From Serripes groenlandicus (lineage: Eukaryota; Mollusca; Bivalvia; Cardiida; Cardiidae), in assembly GCA_031761405.1 (NCBI GenBank), contig JASEVX010000008.1:67357265-67421264 (forward strand): DNA of 64,000 nucleotides, in the 5' to 3' direction. Shown piece by piece: positions 12,021-24,594 of this stretch (position 1 is the stretch's first letter; each line of letters begins with the position of its first letter). Under the pieces are notes generated by a model, which saw nothing but the letters and a program-made list of their open reading frames with translations, did no database searches and was not told where the DNA came from. Made by a program: the position numbers and the translations under genes.

Positions 12021-12608
12021 AAATTGATAAATGTACCATTCACGCTCCGCTCCGTTCCGTTCCGTTCCGCTCCGCTCACGTTCCATTCCGCTCATAAAGC
12101 GTTCACTCAGTCATAACATTGTGATTGCTTTTTTCCGTTCCGCTCAGATTGAGCGAAGCATTCATGTGATTGGATTTTTTCGTTCATTATGAATGTTTTG
12201 TTCAGAGCGCAAAATTCCGTTCCGCTCATAAAGCGTTCCAAATTCGTTCGTATCACGCTCACGAACCAATCACGTTCCACTCAGATTGTAAATTTCATGA
12301 TGTTCTTAACTGTAAGAACATCTTGAAATTGACAAATTTACCGTTCACGCTTCACTCCGTTCCGCTCCGCTCACGCTCCATTCTGCTCCTAAAGCGTTCA
12401 TTGATTCATAACATTGTGATTGCTTTTTTCCGTTCCCCTCAGATTGAGCGAAGCATTCATGTGATTGGATTGTTTCGTTCATTATGATTGTTTCGGTCAG
12501 AGCGCAAAATTCCGTTCCGCTCATAAAGCGTTCTAACTTCGTTCCAATCAGGCTCACGATCCAATCACGTTCCACTCAGATTGTCAATTTCATGATGTTC
12601 TTAACAGA
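12021..12608. repeat. 305-bp tandem duplication with TTCCG/CTCCG microsatellite
   Basis: The block starting AAATTGATAAATG at 12021 recurs diverged from 12326. Each copy contains runs of TTCCGCTCCG and the motif CATAAAGCGTTC. Open frames here simply follow the repeat. Confidence 0.85.
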
Positions 12609-12727
12609 CATATTTGCTTAACTAATTACAGACGATGTGTAAACATGAACATAAGCAGAAACGGTCGCACACTAACTAACTCAGATAAACGCTATTAGTA
12701 ACTTTACGGCCAAAACCGAAATGAAAT

Positions 12728-12949
12728 TAACCCTTTCCCTCATATAGACGCTTATTGACGCCTCTGCAGCAGACGGCTTTTTGAAAACATAGTGACACAA
12801 GAAGAAACGGCTCAAAGCGAGCAATTTCTCCCTTTGCCAAAATGTTTTCCAATTTTAGTCATATGTTATTCATTCAATTATAGAGATTTTCATTTTTTTG
12901 ATTCAAAGTCGTCTGCTGCAGAATTGTTGTTTGGGGGAAAGGGTTAAAC
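12728..12949. mobile_element. MITE family A, full-length palindromic copy
   Basis: Starts TTAACCCTTTCCC and ends GGGAAAGGGTTAA, with CTGCAGCAGACGGC inside the left arm and GTCGTCTGCTGCAG inside the right. The central AGCAATTTCTCC and ACATAGTG motifs are typical of all copies here. TTAA ends followed by CCC agree with piggyBac-type insertion; the superfamily call is inference. The family is present at least a dozen times in the window. Confidence 0.8.
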
Positions 12950-15055
12950 CTAAACAAATCAAAGGTTATGATTTTCCATAAAGGTGGAACATTATGAAAA
13001 GTGAAAAACGGACATATAAACGAAACGAAATAGAATTAGTCCCTTGGTACAAAAATCTACTTGCTTATTCATTCCAAAACTGTGTTAGACTAAACATAAG
13101 AAATGTTAGCACTACAAGCAAGTAAATTTACGAATACGATATTCAGATGCCAGAAATATTTCGGATATATAAATCATGAGGAAGATTTTAAACTGCTCGA
13201 CATCATCATTTAAACACTTTTTTTGCAAACGACTAGCATGTATGAACGTAACCAACATTTTTGCATTGAGTGAATGTGGACGTTACCCGTTATCAGTTAT
13301 ATATATGTGCCTGGAAATCGCAAATAAACAATTATTATATTAGTTTGGCTTTGGATACATTTGGATTGCGAAAGAGCGTGGTGATACATCCGTGTTTCTG
13401 TGTGTTTTAAAGCAAAGTCTCAAAGATTGTGCATATCGGACACTGTTTTCAGAAATAAACACTTCTTATAAATCACTGACATATAAACTATACAAACGTG
13501 CACTAGAACCAGATACATATATATCTATACCACTAACGTATATGCAGAAAAAGACCTTAGCTAATTTTTTGAAGGTGTAGTCATTCACTTATGGTAGAAA
13601 AAAAAAGTAGTTGACTATAAAACAGAGAATATAAACAGTGGCCTTATTGCATTGACATGGATGTCCATGTTGTGGAAAACGAGATTTATTTGTTAATGAT
13701 ATGCACACAATATAACAAAATACGCAAAAAACATTTTAAACAAGAATGATTAGATTCCGTCGCAAATGAGAACCTGTTATCAGAATAATGCGGAATACTG
13801 ATTCTGACAGCATTTTCTCACTTGCACGATTTTTGATTAATGCATTTGAATAACAAAAGTCAGATGTAGATATAATACTTACAAACTACCAAATTTGAAA
13901 TAAAACATGCTATTATTATGTTTATATTTTTTCTTAAAAAAATATGTACAAAATATTGTTGTTTTGGTCCCGTGGCCTTATATTGCGATTCAAGCATTAT
14001 TTTTTATTGTATTATTATTGCTCAAATATCACAAAAAGGGCAATGTCACACAAAGACCGACTTTCGGGACTTTGCTATAAGTTAAGATACTTTTCCTGCG
14101 GACAGGCTCAAACGATGCTAGACCGGATATAAAATACGACCCCAAATCGCCAGACGTGGCTTTCATATTATGTGACATTTTAAAGGAAACTCTATCGTCG
14201 AAGACAAGCTATTGACTAGTACCTCGACACTCTCAAGTCTCGTACAGTGGACGGAATAGTTACGTCGTGCCTACTCAAGTTTCGTACAATCTGTTTCAGA
14301 ATTTTGCCAAAATCGTAGACATCTTTTGTGAAGGCTTCTTCCTCACTGCTAAATCTAGGCGTGCTTTTAAGGACGACGCGCTTTATTTTCTGTAAATATA
14401 TAACAATACTATCTTTTGAAAATACAGTGGACTCGCGATATCTCAAACATGTGATTATTAAAATATACCAATTTCTAGAACGGATCTGTCTTAGACGAGC
14501 AATCAGAACTACTGCTGCTCTGTTTTTCTTAATTTGATTTTATAAAAAGCTAGCCTTTCATAATACACATTTAAGTATAAATTAATTAGAAGCTGAAAAT
14601 AGATAAATGAATTTATCCCAAATTAGGGGACCATTTTCACTTCGATCTGTCGCGAGTCAACTGTATTGTGACAACAAGTATAATTGATTACAAGATCACT
14701 TTATCCTTTTGCAAAAATAGATTCAACTCGTTACAACAAATATACTTTTAATAATTGAGGATTTCTACAAGTTTGCCTTTATACTTTCAAAGTTGTTTGT
14801 TGCAGATTATGTATATGTGGGAAAGGGTTTAAAACTTATTGAGTCACTTCACACGAAAAACATTTTTTGGAATTAGCTTCCAGCGAAAATTGAGATTAGA
14901 AAGTGCCTCCTTTCAATCGGATCAGGATCCCTGTTCACCATCTAGTGATATTATAAGCGTTTTCAAGGCCCGTGGGCAACGTTTTCGACCGATACTCGAC
15001 TGTACGAGTACATGTATTCATTTTCACCGTAATTAAAGTCGTATTTCGAAAATTC
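12950..15055. other. AT-rich non-coding stretch
   Basis: No gene supported; short open frames lack splice context or domain motifs. A half-copy of MITE family A (TTGTTTGTTGCAG...GGGAAAGGGTTT) ends near 14832. Confidence 0.5.
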
Positions 15056-15059
15056 AATC

Positions 15060-15275
15060 GAATAGGACGAGCTCTATCAATCCAGTGGTCGTGAGTTCGA
15101 ACTCCGGTCGAGCCATTGATTATTTCCGATGATTGATGAAATATTTTGAGACCAGCGTCATTCGTCAACCACCAATGGGCCTCAATTGATCTATGTGGGA
15201 AGTTAGTCAGTTGCTCGGAAAAAATAGTGAGTGGAATACTGGCACGAGAAAATCAGGAAACATATGGTTAGATGA
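15060..15275 (+). mobile_element. tRNA-derived SINE (tRNA-Asp-type family), degraded
   Basis: A box-B-like GAGTTCGAACTCC is present at about 15090, followed by the family 3' body (CCAATGGGCC, TATGTGGGAAGTTAGTCAG, ACTGGCACGAGAAAATCAGG). It shares that body with copies at 21.83, 38.10, 39.87, 45.49 and 55.34 kb. Confidence 0.7.
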
Positions 15276-15307
15276 ACTGTTCGCTAGGTCTAAACACCCC
15301 CCCCCCC

Positions 15308-15480
15308 CCTTTCCCACACACAACAAATCAATCTGCAGCAGACGACTTCGAAATAATCTCAGCTAAAATAGGGTATTTCTCTATAACTAATATGTTAATT
15401 ATTAAATAGAGTCTAAAGCACTGTAGCAAAAGTCGTCTGCTGCAAAGCCGTCAGAAACCGATTGTATGTGGGAAAATGAT
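15308..15480. mobile_element. MITE family A copy
   Basis: CTTTCCCACACACAAC and CTGCAGCAGACGAC on the left, GTCGTCTGCTGCA and GTATGTGGGAAA on the right. A run of C residues (about 15297-15310) abuts its left end. Confidence 0.75.
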
Positions 15481-15594
15481 AAAAACAGAAGACCATTGAA
15501 ATAACAACAACAGTTACTTTAACTCACCCTTTTAGAAGATGTAGTCATCATGACGGCCGAACTATTCAACGATCCATGAACCAATTCCATACGA

Positions 15595-16240
15595 TGGAGG
15601 AGCTTAAGAGCCCTACATAACCTCAGGGCAATTACATACGCATTCTGGAAACAATAGATGAAAATGGCGATTTTTAACAGTGAAGGAACTCGTAGGCAAG
15701 ATATAATTCATGAATACCGAGATTTTATATAGTAAAATAACTCGAGGACCCGACATTATTCAGGTCAATTACATATGCATTCTGGAAACAATTCATAAAA
15801 ATGTAAATTCTATACAGTGGATGGACTTACATTGCGTTTTGGAAACAAAACTTGAACAGGGATATTTCATACTGTTGAGAAACTCGAAGGTTCGACACAA
15901 CTTACGCATTCTTGAAATATTATTAAAGCAGTGACCCCATACAACGGATGAGATCGATAGTCCGATATATCTTAACGGCCATGACATACGCATTTAGGAA
16001 ACAATACATGAACATAGAGATTTAATACAGTGAAGGAGTTCAAGGACCCGATATAACTTCAGGCCAATTACATACGCGCACAGGGAACACTATATAAATA
16101 CAGAACCCTTACAGTGGTAGAACTCGAGAACCAAAATAATTGCAGGACAATTACATACGCATTTGGGAAAAAAATACATGAAAATATAGATTTTATACAG
16201 TAGAGGAGTTCGAGAACCCTACATAATTTTAGAACAATAA
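15595..16240. repeat. About 120-bp tandem minisatellite, five to six diverged copies
   Basis: Each unit contains ATTACATACGCATT, GAAACAATA, and AGTG(A)AGGAACTCG(A/T)AG followed by CCCGA. Copies are diverged and AT-rich. No coding sense. Confidence 0.75.
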
Positions 16241-16624
16241 TATAAGCATTCTGAAATCATAACATAATCAAAGCGCTGAAGGCACTGCATTTGTTTGGGT
16301 ACATAAAACTGTTCAAACATTTGCCTTTGCATAGATGTGTGATTTATAAACTATGCATTGTTTATAAAAATTACAACTTCGGGTAAAAGAATAAATGACG
16401 CATCCGTTAAAATTAAATGCCATTTTAGTTGTCTATAAAAATAAATCATGAGACATACATGTGAATATTATATTTAATTAATATCCAAGTTTCAAAAGAC
16501 ATGTAAAACAAATGGATAACCATTATGGCCCCGACTCAATCATCTAAGTATTTACCAATTTGTGTTACAAAAAAAAATCACAATTGACCAAGGGTTTTCT
16601 AAAATCTTACTCAAAAGCTTCCTG

Positions 16625-17308
16625 CTTAACAAGAGATTTTTCAAGTTTTCACTATAGCCATATAAGGCCAAATAGCCCTGCCCCCTGGCGGCCATGTTTT
16701 TCTATCAATCAACATGGCTTGGAGGAATCTGATAGATGGTCTCTCAATGAACATTTCTACAAAAAGAATTGAAAATTGGCCAAACACTTTCGGAGGAGAA
16801 GATTTTTCAAGTTTTTACTATAACCATATTAGGCAAAAAAGCCCCGCCCGCTGGCGGCCATGTTTTTCGACCAATCAACTTGGCTTGAAGGAATCTGATA
16901 GAAGGTCACCCTAGGAACATTTCTACAAAATTATTTGAAAATCGGCCTGACACTTTTGGAGGAGAAGATTGTTTTGAGTTTACACTATAGCCATATAAGG
17001 TAAAAAAGCCCCGCTCCCTGGCGGCCAAGGAACACTTCTTTAAAATAATTTGAAAATTTGCCAACCAGTTTGGTAGAAGAAGAATTTTTAAGTTATTTTA
17101 TTTGCGTTGCCATGGAAACCATAATTTTGCATGAATCACAAACATTTGAAGGAATTCTGGTGAGGTCAATGATAGGATGCTTTCTGTGAAGTTTCATCCC
17201 AATTGACCCACTCGTTACTGAGGAGAAGATGTTGACGGACGACAGACGCCGGACAAAAGGAGATCACAATAACTTACTTTCAGCACTTCGTGCTCAGGTG
17301 AGCTAAAA
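16625..17308 (+). mobile_element. Interspersed repeat with three internal ~170-bp units and conserved 3' end
   Basis: Three units share CACTATAGCCATATAAGG, CCTGGCGGCCATG and AGGAGAAGATT. The end (about 17230-17308) has GACGCCGGACAAAAGG, GATCACAATAACT, and TGCTCAGGTGAGCTAAAA. The same terminal module ends the repeat at 31.5-32.9 kb, so both belong to one non-autonomous superfamily known in bivalve genomes. Confidence 0.75.
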
Positions 17309-18299
17309 AAGAAACATCTATCCAAATGAAAGAGTAATTGAAATCATGTAGAAAATATTGTGGAAAAAGGCAGTACTAATATTTATATGAGCACTTTAAA
17401 AGAAACATGCTTCAGACTTCAGAGGCTTTTGAATTCATTTGCATTATAAATGGATTAAATGCTCCAGAGAAAACCAATACCTGTGCCTCCGCATTTTACT
17501 CTACATTATACACCTAAGCTGCCGCTGTTTCCTTTAAAGGGTGTTTAAGCTTGCAAAATCAATTAAGGATGCGTGACCATACACTGTTAATTACCATTGT
17601 GTACGAGTGTCATTCCAAACAAATTATAAATGTAACCCCTTTTCCCAATAAACCTATCATATACATTTATGTATTTGTAACTTGCCGGGATGTGTCGATA
17701 CCGTCATGGTACAATGTGATATATGCACAAATTGGTTTCACGAGTCTTGTGTTAATGCACCTGTGGATATTTCGACAATAGATGCGGACTTTAATTGTAA
17801 CTTTTATTAATTATTTGGCTATTATAATGATAAGATATGTGATTAAATTGGCAACATTTAAGTTTTTTACTTATAACAGCCTTCAAATACAAATTTGGTT
17901 TATACGACGGTAAGGAAAGGTTATGGGAATTAAGAAATTGTTTAAATAAGCAAAATCTCCTTTTCCCACAATGTTTTCAATATATGTTGCTTTTTAATGT
18001 TTACACAGCAAGAAAAAAACATTTAACTTATTTGTTATAGATTAGTATTATTGTTGTATATATATATATAATTACTAGAAACAAATTAAGATGAAAAGTG
18101 TTGTATATATATATATACTTATTGTTTATTTGTTATTTAAATTGTTCCAAGTACCCTACAGAATAGAATGTTGCATTGGTTTAATCTATATCACTGATAA
18201 AAGCAATCAAACACATTATATATTTACAAAGAAAACCCCGGATATGATCAATATTAACAAATTATACACATTTGCCCATCTTTAATTAAACATTTTTTA
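17309..18299. other. AT-rich non-coding stretch
   Basis: Contains short (TA)n tracts near 18060 and 18105. No gene recognised. Confidence 0.5.
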
Positions 18300-18430
18300 C
18301 AACAAATCATAGCGTCCGCAGATTTGCTCTATATTCTATAGCGTCCGCATTTTCCCTCTATATTGCATTTGTCCGCATTTTCCCTCTATAATGTATTTGT
18401 CCGCAGATCGCGTCCGCACTTTAGATCCCC
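18300..18430. repeat. Short tandem repeat of GCGTCCGCA/TTTTCCCTCTATA motifs
   Basis: Four to five irregular copies of GTCCGCATTTTCCCTCTAT within 130 bp. No other feature seen. Confidence 0.6.
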
Positions 18431-19022
18431 CGTCGGGCCATTTCAAAATATACTACATGATTCTTTCATTGACTCACAGCATAGCGGGGCTAGTAAGTCG
18501 ACTGATACGCCTTTGTTATGTAAACTCGTACCGTAAGTACTGTTAACTTACCAAGGAAACACCTTGATATAACTGAAAAGCTGTTGAAAGCGGCGTAAAA
18601 TTATAAAAACGCCATTAAAACAAATACATTATCAATTTCAAGATCTTTCTTCTAACGTAGTATATGTTTGTCTGAACACTTGACACTTCTTAACAACCGT
18701 GTATATCACCGGTTCTCCAGGAAAAACAAACTCAGCATAAGTATTACAAGTATCGATAAAAATCGAATTGCTATCGGGCCTAAATAGACACTGTTTTTCA
18801 AACAGATGATTCAGATCTGACTGTGCGGATACGCAGGGTGATCTGAATCTATATTCGTCGAACATTTTCTCAGGTGTGTCCTCATAGAGCGCTGCTCATA
18901 TCTACTATAATGTACCTTTGAATCAAGACGATTTACAGTTAGATACTTGTCCAAGGACATGTTAAGTTTATAAGCCGGTTTCTTTACTTTGCCAGACACG
19001 AGCAGATCGCTATTAAACATCT

Positions 19023-19046
19023 CTATAGTATTTTCGATCTTGTTGT
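19023..19046 (-). CDS. Candidate terminal exon of the receptor gene (weak)
   Basis: If the donor after the seventh membrane segment (21638/21637) is used, its phase is 0. A good acceptor (TACTTTTCAG) at 19047 followed in phase 0 gives TTRSKIL and a stop at 19023. In phase 1 the same acceptor opens a longer frame down to about 18913, ending at a possible donor TCAAAG|GTACAT. Neither reading has homology support that I can see. Confidence 0.2.
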   Translation of the reverse strand, partial: TTRSKIL

Positions 19047-19484
19047 CTGAAAAGTAAATAATATTATGCAAAATACACTAATAGTTCACAAGAAACGAGA
19101 GGAAAAAACAAGTGGTGATATGTATTCTTCTCTCAAATATCTGTTATACAACATAGCTAATTACAATTATGTAAATATGAGTATATGTAAGGTTAAGTGA
19201 ATTATAACTAGACTGGTTTATGAGTATCAATTTTGTCAATGAAAGTCTTTTTGTCTGAAATAATTTAAAATTTTGATTATGTTCAAACAATTATCATCTC
19301 CCTTTGACCATAAATCAGCTCTTTGACTTTGTTAAAACAAATATGCGATATGCATGTGGTATGTTGGGCGTATTGGCCTGAATATAATATCTATCTATAC
19401 GTACAGCTACATACATAAACCGAGTCTGGCAAAAACTGTCATGTAAGATTCACATTTGGTATAATATATAGGGAGGTAGGAGTA

Positions 19485-19640
19485 AAACATAGGGGCTACA
19501 ATTCTCAGTTTTAGTCAGAAGTTATATCCATATCTCGTCTTTGTGTAGGCGGACAGTGAAGGCTCTGGTGAGATAATACGTATGTACAGGTTGGCTGTTC
19601 GCAGATGAAAGAAGACCACTTTTAGTCTGACGGATCTCTT
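19485..19640. mobile_element. MITE family C fragment
   Basis: Carries GGGGCTACAATTCTCAG and GGCGGACAGTGAAGGCTC, hallmarks of a short element seen also at 31.15, 33.62, 47.66, 55.06 and 60.0 kb. Confidence 0.55.
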
Positions 19641-20314
19641 AAACACATTTAATCATACTTTGTTACAAGTTAATCCACAACAAGTTTATATCCCATTCCG
19701 TTGTATTAATAGCCAAATATGTGTTTTTAAACACAGTGTTCGTCATTGCTTTCGTAGCAACACCATGATTAGAAGATAATGTAAACACGTCGGCGTCAGC
19801 AGTATAACTATTGGAATGTACACAGTAAGATCTTGAGATAAGGAAAGCAAACTCTAATTGGCTCACGGATTTCCGTGTGAGGTCGGTATTTATTAACAAT
19901 ACATAGGCTCGGCGATTTCCGCCCGATGTCGACAGATGTATTTTGCGCGGATATTTTGGGTATTTCCAGTGGAAATGACCTGCAAGCCTTAGAACAAAAG
20001 CGATCTCTAACAACTTCATACGAAATCACGGAACCTTTTAGGGACATTCTACTTCCCACTACTAGGAAAAGCATAATGCCATATGCACTTGTGTTAGGAT
20101 CATAAAATTGATAGTCCTTTCCAGAAAACGCGGCGTAAGCACTATTCAAACAGACAATATCACTTACCTCGTCTCTGATTGGTAAATTTGTCTTTTATCG
20201 TCAGCTTCTGGAATAAAGGAAATATCGGTGAAACGGATGGATGCTTTAATGTGCAAAGGGTCCATACACATGATGAGTCTAAACCAGCTGGTATTATGTA
20301 TTTTGTAGGCGCGT
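19641..20314. other. Non-coding stretch
   Basis: Open frames of ~115 residues on the minus strand overlap each other, have no domain motifs and no clean splice context. I see nothing supported. Confidence 0.45.
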
Positions 20315-20572
20315 AAATGAGTGGCACTCTGCGAAAACCAACTTTAGCGTTATTATTACATGTGTGGAAAAAACCTGCCTTTGCACCCATGCTAAAGATT
20401 CAAATGAATTCAGCTTTACAGAAGTTTCTTGAAACCTTGTATGACTAATTGGCGAACAATGCAGAACCAGACAGACTACGCTGAACATGAATGCGCTGGG
20501 TGAACTGAATCTACACTTCATTGTAGCAATTGACTTACGATTGGTTGTCGCAGAGCGCCACTCATATGTTCT
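20315..20572. mobile_element. MITE family B, full copy
   Basis: ATGAGTGGCACTCTGCGAAA at 20318 is mirrored by GTCGCAGAGCGCCACTCAT ending about 20570. Related copies are at 26.68-26.90, 47.37-47.62 and 56.33-56.52 kb. The internal sequence has no coding capacity. Confidence 0.8.
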
Positions 20573-21412
20573 TGGGTACACACCAACCATTTTTGTAAAG
20601 AAGAAAGTTAATGTTAATCGAGTCACGTCATATGTAAAATGACGTTCGGACATTTGGAAATTGATGGAAGATATTTTTACCATTGAACTTCAAATTTGAA
20701 TTGTCGGTTATTTGGTCAGAGCCGTTCTTAATAGATTTAACTGTCTCACGATTTTGATAAATATGCTTAAAGTGCTTAGTTTAGTTCAGAAAGTGATGTT
20801 TTCAACAATACATAGTTCCCAGAACTACAATATTTGCTTCATCTGTCGGACATTGTGTTGGGCTTATTTCTTATATCTTGAAAAGAGAAAGATTAAATAA
20901 AATATCATTTAAAACTAAATTTACAAATAATCAGATAAGATAAAATCTTTATCGAAATATGGTTATAAAACTCGAATTCATAATTGTCACATATTTTCTT
21001 TCATATACTCTATTAATGCTTATAAATTTTGCCTATCAAAATGACCAACAATGTAGGTAATTATTTGAGTTCATGGAACTATGTATAGGTATTGACTAGA
21101 ACATTCTGTTTAAGTACAATGTCTTATTCGGTTCTTAAACATATAGATTATGGTAATATGTTATCAGATGGATTAACATAATACAGTTATATATGCACAT
21201 TTAAAGCTTCAAAAAAGTCAAATCGGTATAATTTACCTTGTTTTGATAATAATAAGTATAGTTTTCAAATATACAAGGTGAAGCAAACAAAATATTTACG
21301 AGGAGTCAAATCGGTTTTATTTTACCTTGTTTTGACTCAAAGTAATAATTAGAAAGATTTTCGTTGTTTAGAAATAGTGACCCAAAAGTCGTTAGTGAAT
21401 CCTTTTAATTTA
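20573..21412. other. AT-rich non-coding stretch
   Basis: No gene or repeat family recognised apart from a local echo of GTCAAATCGGT...TACCTTGTTTTGA at 21215 and 21305. Confidence 0.5.
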
Positions 21413-21629
21413 ACCCTTACCAACATACAACACATCTGCAGCAGACGAATTTGAACATATATCTGGGTAAAATATTTTAAATATGTGTAACGGAAAGAAT
21501 GATTACTGGACCCATTGTGGCAAAAGGTGAAATTGCTCATTATGAGCAATTTCTCCTTTTGCAACAACGTTTTCAAAAGCCGTCTGCTGCAGATGCGTCA
21601 CAATACGTCTGTAAATGAAAAAGGGTTAA
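21413..21629. mobile_element. MITE family A copy abutting the last receptor exon
   Basis: Begins TTTAACCCTTACC, ends AAAGGGTTAAC, with CTGCAGCAGACG and GTCTGCTGCAG arms. Its terminal TTAA (21626-21629) supplies the stop codon TAA if the TM7 exon is read through its donor. Confidence 0.8.
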
Positions 21630-21765
21630 CGTCTTACCGCCTGGGACAATGAACTACCAAGTGTATACAGGAAAGGATTGATTGCCGAATTGATGGGCAG
21701 AACAAACACAGCTACCCAGGCATAAACCTCTCCGGAGATCAACTGACCATTTAAGGCAACAAGTC
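21626..21765 (-). CDS. Receptor exon: seventh transmembrane segment
   Basis: Acceptor TTTCAG at 21766; starts in phase 1, completing the glycine after the TM6 exon. The peptide contains YAWVAVFVLPINSAINPFLY, the class A NPxxY region (here NPFLY). Read through, it ends SQAVRR and a stop at 21626-21628 inside the adjoining MITE. A better ending may be the donor GCG|GTAAGA at 21638/21637 (phase 0), leading to a further exon for the cytoplasmic tail. The short read-through tail is atypical for the family. Confidence 0.75.
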
Positions 21766-21825
21766 CTGAAATTGAAGACGTGTTACGCAAGATATTCAAT
21801 AACATCCTAAACATTTTATTGACTC

Positions 21826-22005
21826 GACTAAAACCAATGGGCTAACAGTCTATGTGGAAAAGCAGCCAGTTACTTGGAAGGGTTGTTGTATGGATTACTG
21901 GTGTGAGAAAGCCAGGAAACACATGAATAGGTGAACTGGCCGCCGTGATATGACTGAACAATTGTTGAACACGTCGTTAAACCACAATCAATCAATGACT
22001 CGGCT
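21826..22005 (+). mobile_element. SINE (tRNA-Asp-type family), 5'-truncated
   Basis: Lacks the tRNA-like head. Carries CCAATGGGCTAAC, GTGGAAAAGCAGCCAGTTAC, GGATTACTGGTGTGAGAAAG and ends in AATCAATCAATG. It lies in the intron before the TM7 exon. Confidence 0.8.
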
Positions 22006-22341
22006 AAAATAAATTTAAACTAAAATACTTTGTACTTGACTTGATAATGCAGTTTATCTATTTTACAAAACGTCTTGATTACAAAATTGGGACTTATTAG
22101 AAGAAAATCGTTCATATCGCTTCTCCGTGCCTGTTTCACATACATGTTTATTCTCGTTAACCCTAGTACTACAATTCTAATTTGAAGAAGTCATATCAAA
22201 TTCTATATTACTTATGGTTCGGCAGTGAAGGCTCTGACAAAGCTTTAAATATACACATTCACGTCTTCACTGTAATCATATGCCTACCTTTTTTCGTTTG
22301 ACATATGTTTTTCCTATAAGTTGATATTAAGATATATTTAC
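22006..22341. other. Intron sequence
   Basis: No recognised element. Donor for the 7TM exon (GTAAATAT) lies at 22341. Confidence 0.5.
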
Positions 22342-23898
22342 CCATGAGTCCAATTGGAAACCAACACATGAAATCAGTGATAGCAACGAAGAACAGTTTT
22401 CTTGCAATCGCCATGTCCATCCGTCGTCCTCGGGATGTTACTTTTCTTCTAGAGGCAGAGATCTCCAGATAAATAACAATCTGAGCCGTGGCAATCAAGA
22501 GAAAAGCAAGAAAATTGAAAACAATGAAGACGCCGGTACCGTACTGCCACCCTTCAGGTCTATCCCGTGTCAAGGGTAATGCCAAACAAACTGAGGAACG
22601 AGAATAGAATGAGGGGTAACTAAATAATGGTACAATGGCAAGGGCAAATACAGTCACCCAGACTGAAGCACATAAGGCAACGCACGCACGTTTCGAAATT
22701 TTAACATTTCCAAACGGGAACTTGACCACTAGAAGCCGATCTAGTGTGATCAAACAAAGAAACAAGACGGACCCTTCGCTACCTACAGTTGCTAAAATTC
22801 CCGCCACTTTACACAAGTCTCCGTTCCTCCAGGAATAATCATTCCAAACATACGAACCTCGAAACAGAATATCGGTAGTGGCTATGATCATCAGATATAT
22901 ACCCATACAGAAATCGGCAATACTGAGGTTAGACACGAATATACTGTACGTCTTACCACGACTCTCTTTTTCGACATAGAAACGGATTATAAAAACAACT
23001 ATGTTTCCTATAAAGGCGGCAAAACCAATGGTCCAGAGGGACACTCTTAGAACTACATTTGTCATCAGATCGTCACATGAGGAAAATTCATTCTTTGGAG
23101 ACACACATTTGTCCTCGGAAAGCCTTGATGGTAGCACACAACACAGAGTGAAGGAGTCGGTATACATCAATGATAATTGATCCAGACCAAAGAAAATGTC
23201 TTGGTCGAATTTTAATATTTCATTACCTCGAATGTCAAGCTCTCGTAAAGTATTTAAAGGCTCAAAGACTTTTTCTGTTACACGTTTGATGCCATTCTCT
23301 GATATGTTTAACATTTCCAAAGAACCAAGACCACAAAACATATTAACTTCAACGAGATCAAGTGCAAAACCTGACAAATCAAGACTTCTTATGGATGACA
23401 GATTAGAAAACGCCAATGAATCTATACTTGTAAGTGGATTTCCTTTCAGAAGTAGAGTTCGAAGATTAACCAAGCCATGAAACGTATGACGCATAATGTG
23501 ATACATTTCGTTGTGGCTTACATCTAACGTAACGAGATTCCTCGTGAAATTAAACTGAAATGGTTCCAAGTGATTGATTTCACAGTGGGATAAATTCAAA
23601 CTGTTTACAAGTGGAAAAGGGTACAAATGACCGGAACTGAAATTGAACATTTGTCCATATACTGTCAAAGACTTCATGTTTGCGTTTTGCAAATTCACTG
23701 TAATATTGGTTGTGAATTGTGATGCTGTACATATCATAGTAAACGCGGTGCAGTTGCATCCTTCTTGACAAGTGTCAATGCACGTTGCCTCGTCGTCTCT
23801 TCGTAGACAGTGTGGGATTCCATCACAAACTTGATTACGTGGTATACACATGGGCGTGCCCCTACAATGGTATAGTCCCTTACAGTACCCATGGTCAC
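22342..23898 (-). CDS. Receptor exon: LDL-A, LRR domain, TM1-TM6
   Basis: A 1,557-bp exon (519 codons, phase 1 at both ends). Residues 5-39 form a six-cysteine LDL-A (Cys 5, 11, 17, 24, 30, 39) with CDGIPHC, though the Asp/Glu calcium cluster is partly altered (RRDDEATC). An LRR N-cap has Cys 43, 47, 49, 56. At least six leucine-rich repeats follow from about 95 to 240 (for example LRELDIRGNEILKF). The hinge YTDSFTLCC near 245-253 matches the cysteine box of RXFP/LGR receptors. Membrane segments: TM1 about 281-305 (GNIVV), TM2 318-341 (LSIADF), TM3 362-392 with DRL in place of DRY at 386-388, TM4 402-424, TM5 452-477, TM6 494-517 (FMCWFPIG). Disulfide cysteines Cys 362 and Cys 437 are present. 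One long 3' exon for LRR plus 7TM core is compact compared with vertebrate RXFPs, where LRRs are usually one per exon. Ligand unknown. Confidence 0.92.
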
Positions 23899-23959
23899 CT
23901 AAAATATAATTGAATCTCGTCAAGCGAAGAGGACTCTTTCGTCACCTCGATTTAATCCT

Positions 23960-24222
23960 ATTCACTCGCAGACGTTTGTTGATGCATTTTGACTAATCCA
24001 CAGCAGCCGGCTTTTAAAAACATTGCGATGAATGGAGAAATTGTTCAGTATGAGTAATTCATTGTATTGCCACAATGTTTTTAACTCCATTATGAGCAAG
24101 TTTATCGTTTTGTCACAATGCATTCAACTCCATGCTATAATGGTGATCCATTTAATATATTTTTCCATATGTTTTCCAAGTCGTCTGCTGCATATTTGGT
24201 ATATCTCGTAAAGGGTTGAATT
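23960..24222. mobile_element. MITE family A copy, degraded
   Basis: CCACAGCAGCCGGC at 24000 and GTCGTCTGCTGCA at 24180, with GAGAAATTG and GCAATTC-type centre and GTAAAGGGTTGAA at the right end. Confidence 0.65.
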
Positions 24223-24594
24223 TTCCTTACACATTGGTGTACCAGTTTGACTACCTTTCGCAAAGAGAGTTTCATCTCTAATTACATAACTTAGGACGGA
24301 CCAAATTACAATATATGTACATCTCTTTTTAATAAGGACATCTGATGCTTCAATATCAGACAATTTTTGTTATTAACGGGAGAGAAGAATGTGTTCATGA
24401 CAATCTATTGTCTCTATGTCTCACAATATCTTTAGTTTATCTCTGAATAATACTATTCGCTGACCAATATGTATTTTCCATTCCACATGCTTCCAAGTTT
24501 GAAAAGTATAAATTATTCGTGTTAATGAAATGGTTAAAAGATGTGTTTGTCGAATAGCGTTTTGTGCCGCTTTCAACAATACTTCAGTTATATC

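Noticed and set aside
19663..20149. Two overlapping minus-strand open frames of about 115 residues as receptor exons
   Set aside because: No domain motif, no consistent splice sites, and they lie beyond the TM7 exon.
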